A stretch of DNA of 64,000 nucleotides. Source: Streptomyces noursei ATCC 11455 (GTDB lineage: Bacteria; Actinomycetota; Actinomycetes; Streptomycetales; Streptomycetaceae). Both the position numbers and the translations under genes were made by a program. Positions 61,429-64,000 of this stretch are shown one piece after another; within the stretch, counting starts at the first letter, position 1; every line of letters begins with the position of its first letter. The notes below the pieces were generated by a model. That model ran no database searches. It was not told the DNA's origin and worked only from the letters and a program-made list of their open reading frames with translations. The stretch covers positions 2,666,001-2,730,000 of the forward strand of contig NZ_CP011533.1 of the NCBI RefSeq assembly GCF_001704275.1, read 5' to 3'.

Positions 61429-63036
61429 ATGGAGCTACGGTCCTCGGCCCACACCGACACCTTCACCCGCGACCGGCTGCCACCGCCCGAGCAGTGGCCG
61501 CACCTCACCGACCTGGGCTATCCCGACCGGCTGAACTGCGGCGCGGAACTCCTCGACGGCACCATCGCCCGGCTGGGCCCGGACCGGCCCGCGCTCCGCG
61601 ACGCACACGGCCTGGTGTGGTCCTACGGGGAGCTGCGGGCGCGGGTGGACGCGCTCGCCCGACAGCTCACCGACCGGCTCGGCGTCGTGCCCGGCAACCG
61701 CGTGCTGCTGCGCGGCCCCACCACGCCCTGGCTGGCCGCCTGCTGGCTCGCCGTCATGAAGGCCGGCGCGGTGGCGGTGACCGTCCTGGCCGCGCACCGG
61801 CCGGACGAACTCGCCACCTTCTGCCGGATCGCCCGGGTCCGGCACGCGCTGTGCGACGCCGCCGCGGTCGCCGACCTGGACCGGGCGAAGGTCCCGGGGC
61901 TGCGGATCGCGACGTTCGGCGGCGACGGCCCGGACGACCTGGCGCGGTGCGCCCGGCCCGACGGCGCGCCGTACCGGGCGGTGCCGACCGCCGCCGACGA
62001 CGTCGCGCTGATCGCCTTCACCTCGGGCACCACCGGCCACCCCAAGGGGTGCCTGCACTTCCACCGCGACGTGCTCGCCATGGCCGACACCTTCTCGGCG
62101 CAGGTGCTCCGGCCGCGACCGGACGACGTGTTCGCCGGCAGTCCACCGCTCGGCTTCACCTTCGGGCTCGGCGGACTGGTCGTCTTCCCGCTGCGCGCCG
62201 GCGCCTCGGCGTACCTGGCCGACTGGGGCGGGCCGGAACGGCTGCTCGGCGACATCGCGGCCCACCGGATCTCGGTTCTGTTCACCGCCCCGACCGCCTA
62301 CCGGACGATGCTGGCGCACCTCGACGGGCACGACCTCGGCTCGCTGCGCCGCTGCGTGTCCGCCGGCGAGAACCTGCCCGCCGCGACCTGGCGGTCCTGG
62401 TACGAGGCCACCGGCCTGCGGATCATCAACGGCATCGGCGCCACCGAGATGCTGCACATCTTCCTGTCCGCCGCCGACGAAGCGATCCGCCCGGGGACGA
62501 CCGGGCTGCCGGTGCCCGGCTTCGAGGCTCGCGTGGTGGGCCCGGACGGCCGGCCGGTGCCGGACGGCGAACCGGGGCTGCTGGCGGTCCGCGGCCCGAC
62601 CGGCTGCCGCTACCTGGCCGACGCCCGGCAGACCGCCTACGTCCGCGACGGCTGGAACCTCACCGGCGACACCTACGTACGGGACCGGGACGGCTACTTC
62701 CGCTATGTGGCCCGCGCGGACGACATGATCATCTCGGCCGGGTACAACATCGCCGGCCCCGAGGTGGAGGACGCGCTGCTGCGGCACCCGGACGTCACCG
62801 AGGCGGCGGTGGTCGGACGGCCCGACGAGGAGCGCGGCCAGGTGGTCGTCGCCCATGTGGTGCTGCGGGACGGCATGGCCCCCGGGGCGGAGACCGTCGC
62901 CGCGCTGCGGACGTTCGTCAAGGCCGAGATCGCGCCCTACAAGTGCCCGCGCGAGGTGGTCTTCCACCGCGCGCTGCCCCGCACCCCGACCGGCAAGCTC
63001 CAGCGTTTCCGGCTGCGCGACCGGGATCTAGAGTGA
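61429..63036 (+). CDS. AMP-dependent acyl-CoA ligase (benzoate/2-aminobenzoate-CoA ligase-like)
   Basis: 535 residues. ANL-superfamily motifs: IAFTSGTTGHPKG (about 196-208), INGIGATEMLHIF, the GDTYVRDRDGYFRYVARADD hinge and the C-terminal catalytic Lys in PRTPTGKLQR. The N-terminus (FTRDRLPPPEQWPHL and NCGAELLD) and the GATEMLHIF motif resemble benzoate- and 2-aminobenzoate-CoA ligases, so an aromatic acid substrate is likely. The ATG follows AAGGGGG by about 10 nt. A PaaX regulator starts 5 nt after its stop, so the two are an operon. Confidence 0.91.
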   Translation: MELRSSAHTDTFTRDRLPPPEQWPHLTDLGYPDRLNCGAELLDGTIARLGPDRPALRDAHGLVWSYGELRARVDALARQLTDRLGVVPGNRVLLRGPTTPWLAACWLAVMKAGAVAVTVLAAHRPDELATFCRIARVRHALCDAAAVADLDRAKVPGLRIATFGGDGPDDLARCARPDGAPYRAVPTAADDVALIAFTSGTTGHPKGCLHFHRDVLAMADTFSAQVLRPRPDDVFAGSPPLGFTFGLGGLVVFPLRAGASAYLADWGGPERLLGDIAAHRISVLFTAPTAYRTMLAHLDGHDLGSLRRCVSAGENLPAATWRSWYEATGLRIINGIGATEMLHIFLSAADEAIRPGTTGLPVPGFEARVVGPDGRPVPDGEPGLLAVRGPTGCRYLADARQTAYVRDGWNLTGDTYVRDRDGYFRYVARADDMIISAGYNIAGPEVEDALLRHPDVTEAAVVGRPDEERGQVVVAHVVLRDGMAPGAETVAALRTFVKAEIAPYKCPREVVFHRALPRTPTGKLQRFRLRDRDLE

Positions 63037-63040
63037 ACCG

Positions 63041-63910
63041 GTGAGCGACGAGCAAGCCCAGCACACCCCGCGGTCCCTGATCGTCACCTTCTACGGGGCC
63101 TACGGACGCGGCACCGCGGAAGGCCCCGGCGGTGCGCCCGGCCCGGTGCCGGTGGCCGCGCTGATCCGGCTGCTCGGCGTGCTCGGCGTGGATCCGCCGT
63201 CGGTGCGCTCGGCGGTCTCCCGACTCAAGCGACGTGGACTGCTGATCCCGGAGCGCACCCCCGCGGGCGCCGCCGCGTACGGGCTCTCCGGCGCGGGCCG
63301 CCAGTTGCTGGAGGACGGCGACCGCCGGATATTCGGCCGGCCGGCCGGCTCGCCGGAGGGATGGGTCCTGGCCGTCTTCTCCGTCCCCGAGGAGGAGCGG
63401 CACAAGCGCCATCTGCTGCGCTCCCGGCTGGCCCGGCTGGGCTTCGGCACGGCGGCGCCCGGTGTGTGGATCGCCCCCGCCCATCTCTACGAGGAGACCC
63501 GGCACACCCTGGAGCGACTGCAACTGGCCGACTACGTGGACCTGTTCACCGGTACCCACGCCGGTTTCACGCCCACCGCGCGGGCCGTGGCGCGCTGGTG
63601 GGACCTGGACGCGCTCGCCGCCGGGCACCGCGCCTTCCTGACCGCGCACGAACCGGTCCTGTCCCGCTGGAGCCGGCGCCGCTCGCTGCCCCCCGAGCCG
63701 GCCTACCGCGACTACCTGCTCGCCCTGGACGCCTGGCGCCGCCTGCCCTATGCGGATCCCGGTCTGCCCCCGGCCCTCCTGCCGGAGGACTGGCCGGGTG
63801 GCCGCGCGGCGGAGGTGTTCGCCCGGCTGCACGACAAACTGTGGGCGCCGGGCGCCCGCTATGCGGGCGAGGCGACGGACGGGTCGTACCGCACCCAGAA
63901 CACCGGCTGA
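63041..63910 (+). CDS. paaX: PaaX family transcriptional regulator
   Basis: 289 residues. An N-terminal winged helix (AALIRLLGVLGVDPPSVRSA, then SRLKRRGLLIPER), a central PaaX domain (GWVLAVFSVPEEERHKRHLL, GVWIAPAHLY) and a C-terminal PaaX_C region (YRDYLLALDAWRRLPYADPG). PaaX repressors respond to aryl-CoA such as phenylacetyl-CoA. Linked to the CoA-ligase by a 4-nt gap, it probably senses the CoA ester made by that enzyme. GTG start with a modest ribosome-binding site. Confidence 0.93.
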   Translation: MSDEQAQHTPRSLIVTFYGAYGRGTAEGPGGAPGPVPVAALIRLLGVLGVDPPSVRSAVSRLKRRGLLIPERTPAGAAAYGLSGAGRQLLEDGDRRIFGRPAGSPEGWVLAVFSVPEEERHKRHLLRSRLARLGFGTAAPGVWIAPAHLYEETRHTLERLQLADYVDLFTGTHAGFTPTARAVARWWDLDALAAGHRAFLTAHEPVLSRWSRRRSLPPEPAYRDYLLALDAWRRLPYADPGLPPALLPEDWPGGRAAEVFARLHDKLWAPGARYAGEATDGSYRTQNTG

Positions 63911-63915
63911 ACTCC

Positions 63916-63942
63916 CCCGCTCCCGGCACCGCCAGGAGCGGG
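63916..63942. terminator. Terminator after paaX
   Basis: CCCGCTCC (63916-63923) pairs with GGAGCGGG (63935-63942), 6 nt after the paaX stop. The last 60 nt of the window hold no supported gene. Confidence 0.65.
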
Positions 63943-64000
63943 AGCACGCCCGCGTCCCCATCCGCCCGTCGCCCTCACCGCCGGCCCGCGGCCCCGTTCC

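Noticed and set aside
60100..63910. Secondary-metabolite gene cluster core
   Set aside because: The ligase lacks carrier-protein partners and no PKS or NRPS genes are present; catabolism is simpler.

Overview
The window is a stretch of Streptomyces chromosome. It is very GC-rich, with strong third-position GC bias, many GTG starts and short or missing leaders. It carries Streptomyces hallmark genes: the sporulation regulator whiI with a whiG-type promoter, ngcEFG and xylFGH around a Rok7B7-type regulator, HemQ/HemG/HemE of the coproporphyrin-dependent heme route, DUF3000, and TIGR04222 membrane proteins. From memory, not from a search, the gene order matches the S. coelicolor core chromosome around SCO6045 down to SCO5998, with insertions. 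I see no tRNA, rRNA, CRISPR array or replication origin.

Layout. 1-6.5 kb: tail of an ABC ATPase, small hypotheticals, a RibD-like reductase divergent from a ZapE-like ATPase, a zinc-ribbon protein, a two-gene ABC exporter and a PTH2-like protein. 6.5-9.2 kb: repeat-rich gap, exported SRPBCC protein divergent from a TetR regulator, LysE exporter. 9.3-12.5 kb: a four-gene DUF692 (MNIO) cluster with two TIGR04222 membrane proteins, one ending in an eight-Cys, Gly-rich tail. 12.7-18 kb: secreted tripeptidyl-peptidase-type hydrolase, hemQ-hemG, DUF4349 lipoprotein. 18.1-23.7 kb: thiolase, an IS481-type insertion sequence nested at a palindromic element, aldehyde dehydrogenase, FAD/CoA-disulfide reductase-like enzyme. 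23.7-31.5 kb: hemE, DUF3000, whiI, RNase D, fadA-fadB. 31.5-36 kb: NYN protein, a second palindromic element, amino acid permease, dxs. 36.3-44.5 kb, all on the minus strand: xylFGH, rok7B7, ngcEFG. 45-52.7 kb: GH92 alpha-mannosidase, secreted beta-propeller protein, aconitase. 52.9-58.4 kb: accessory segment with a serine hydrolase and an unusual two-HTH regulator between imperfect repeats, then a nucleotidyltransferase and a GntR/DUF1648 operon. 58.5-64 kb: an HTH-MurA fusion, then acyl-CoA dehydrogenase, aryl-CoA-type ligase and PaaX regulator.

How genes fit together. The sugar block couples xylose-type and N-acetylglucosamine/chitobiose uptake with a ROK regulator and a divergent mannosidase; their shared promoter region holds a dre-like and a LacI-type palindrome. 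fadAB, the PcaF-like thiolase, the aldehyde dehydrogenase and the CoA-ligase/acyl-CoA dehydrogenase/PaaX trio suggest fatty-acid and aromatic-acid catabolism.

Most interesting signals: the MNIO cluster, a plausible modification system for a Cys-Gly tail on a membrane protein, and a family of palindromic CTAG-ended elements. At three separate genes the TAG of the element end is the stop codon.
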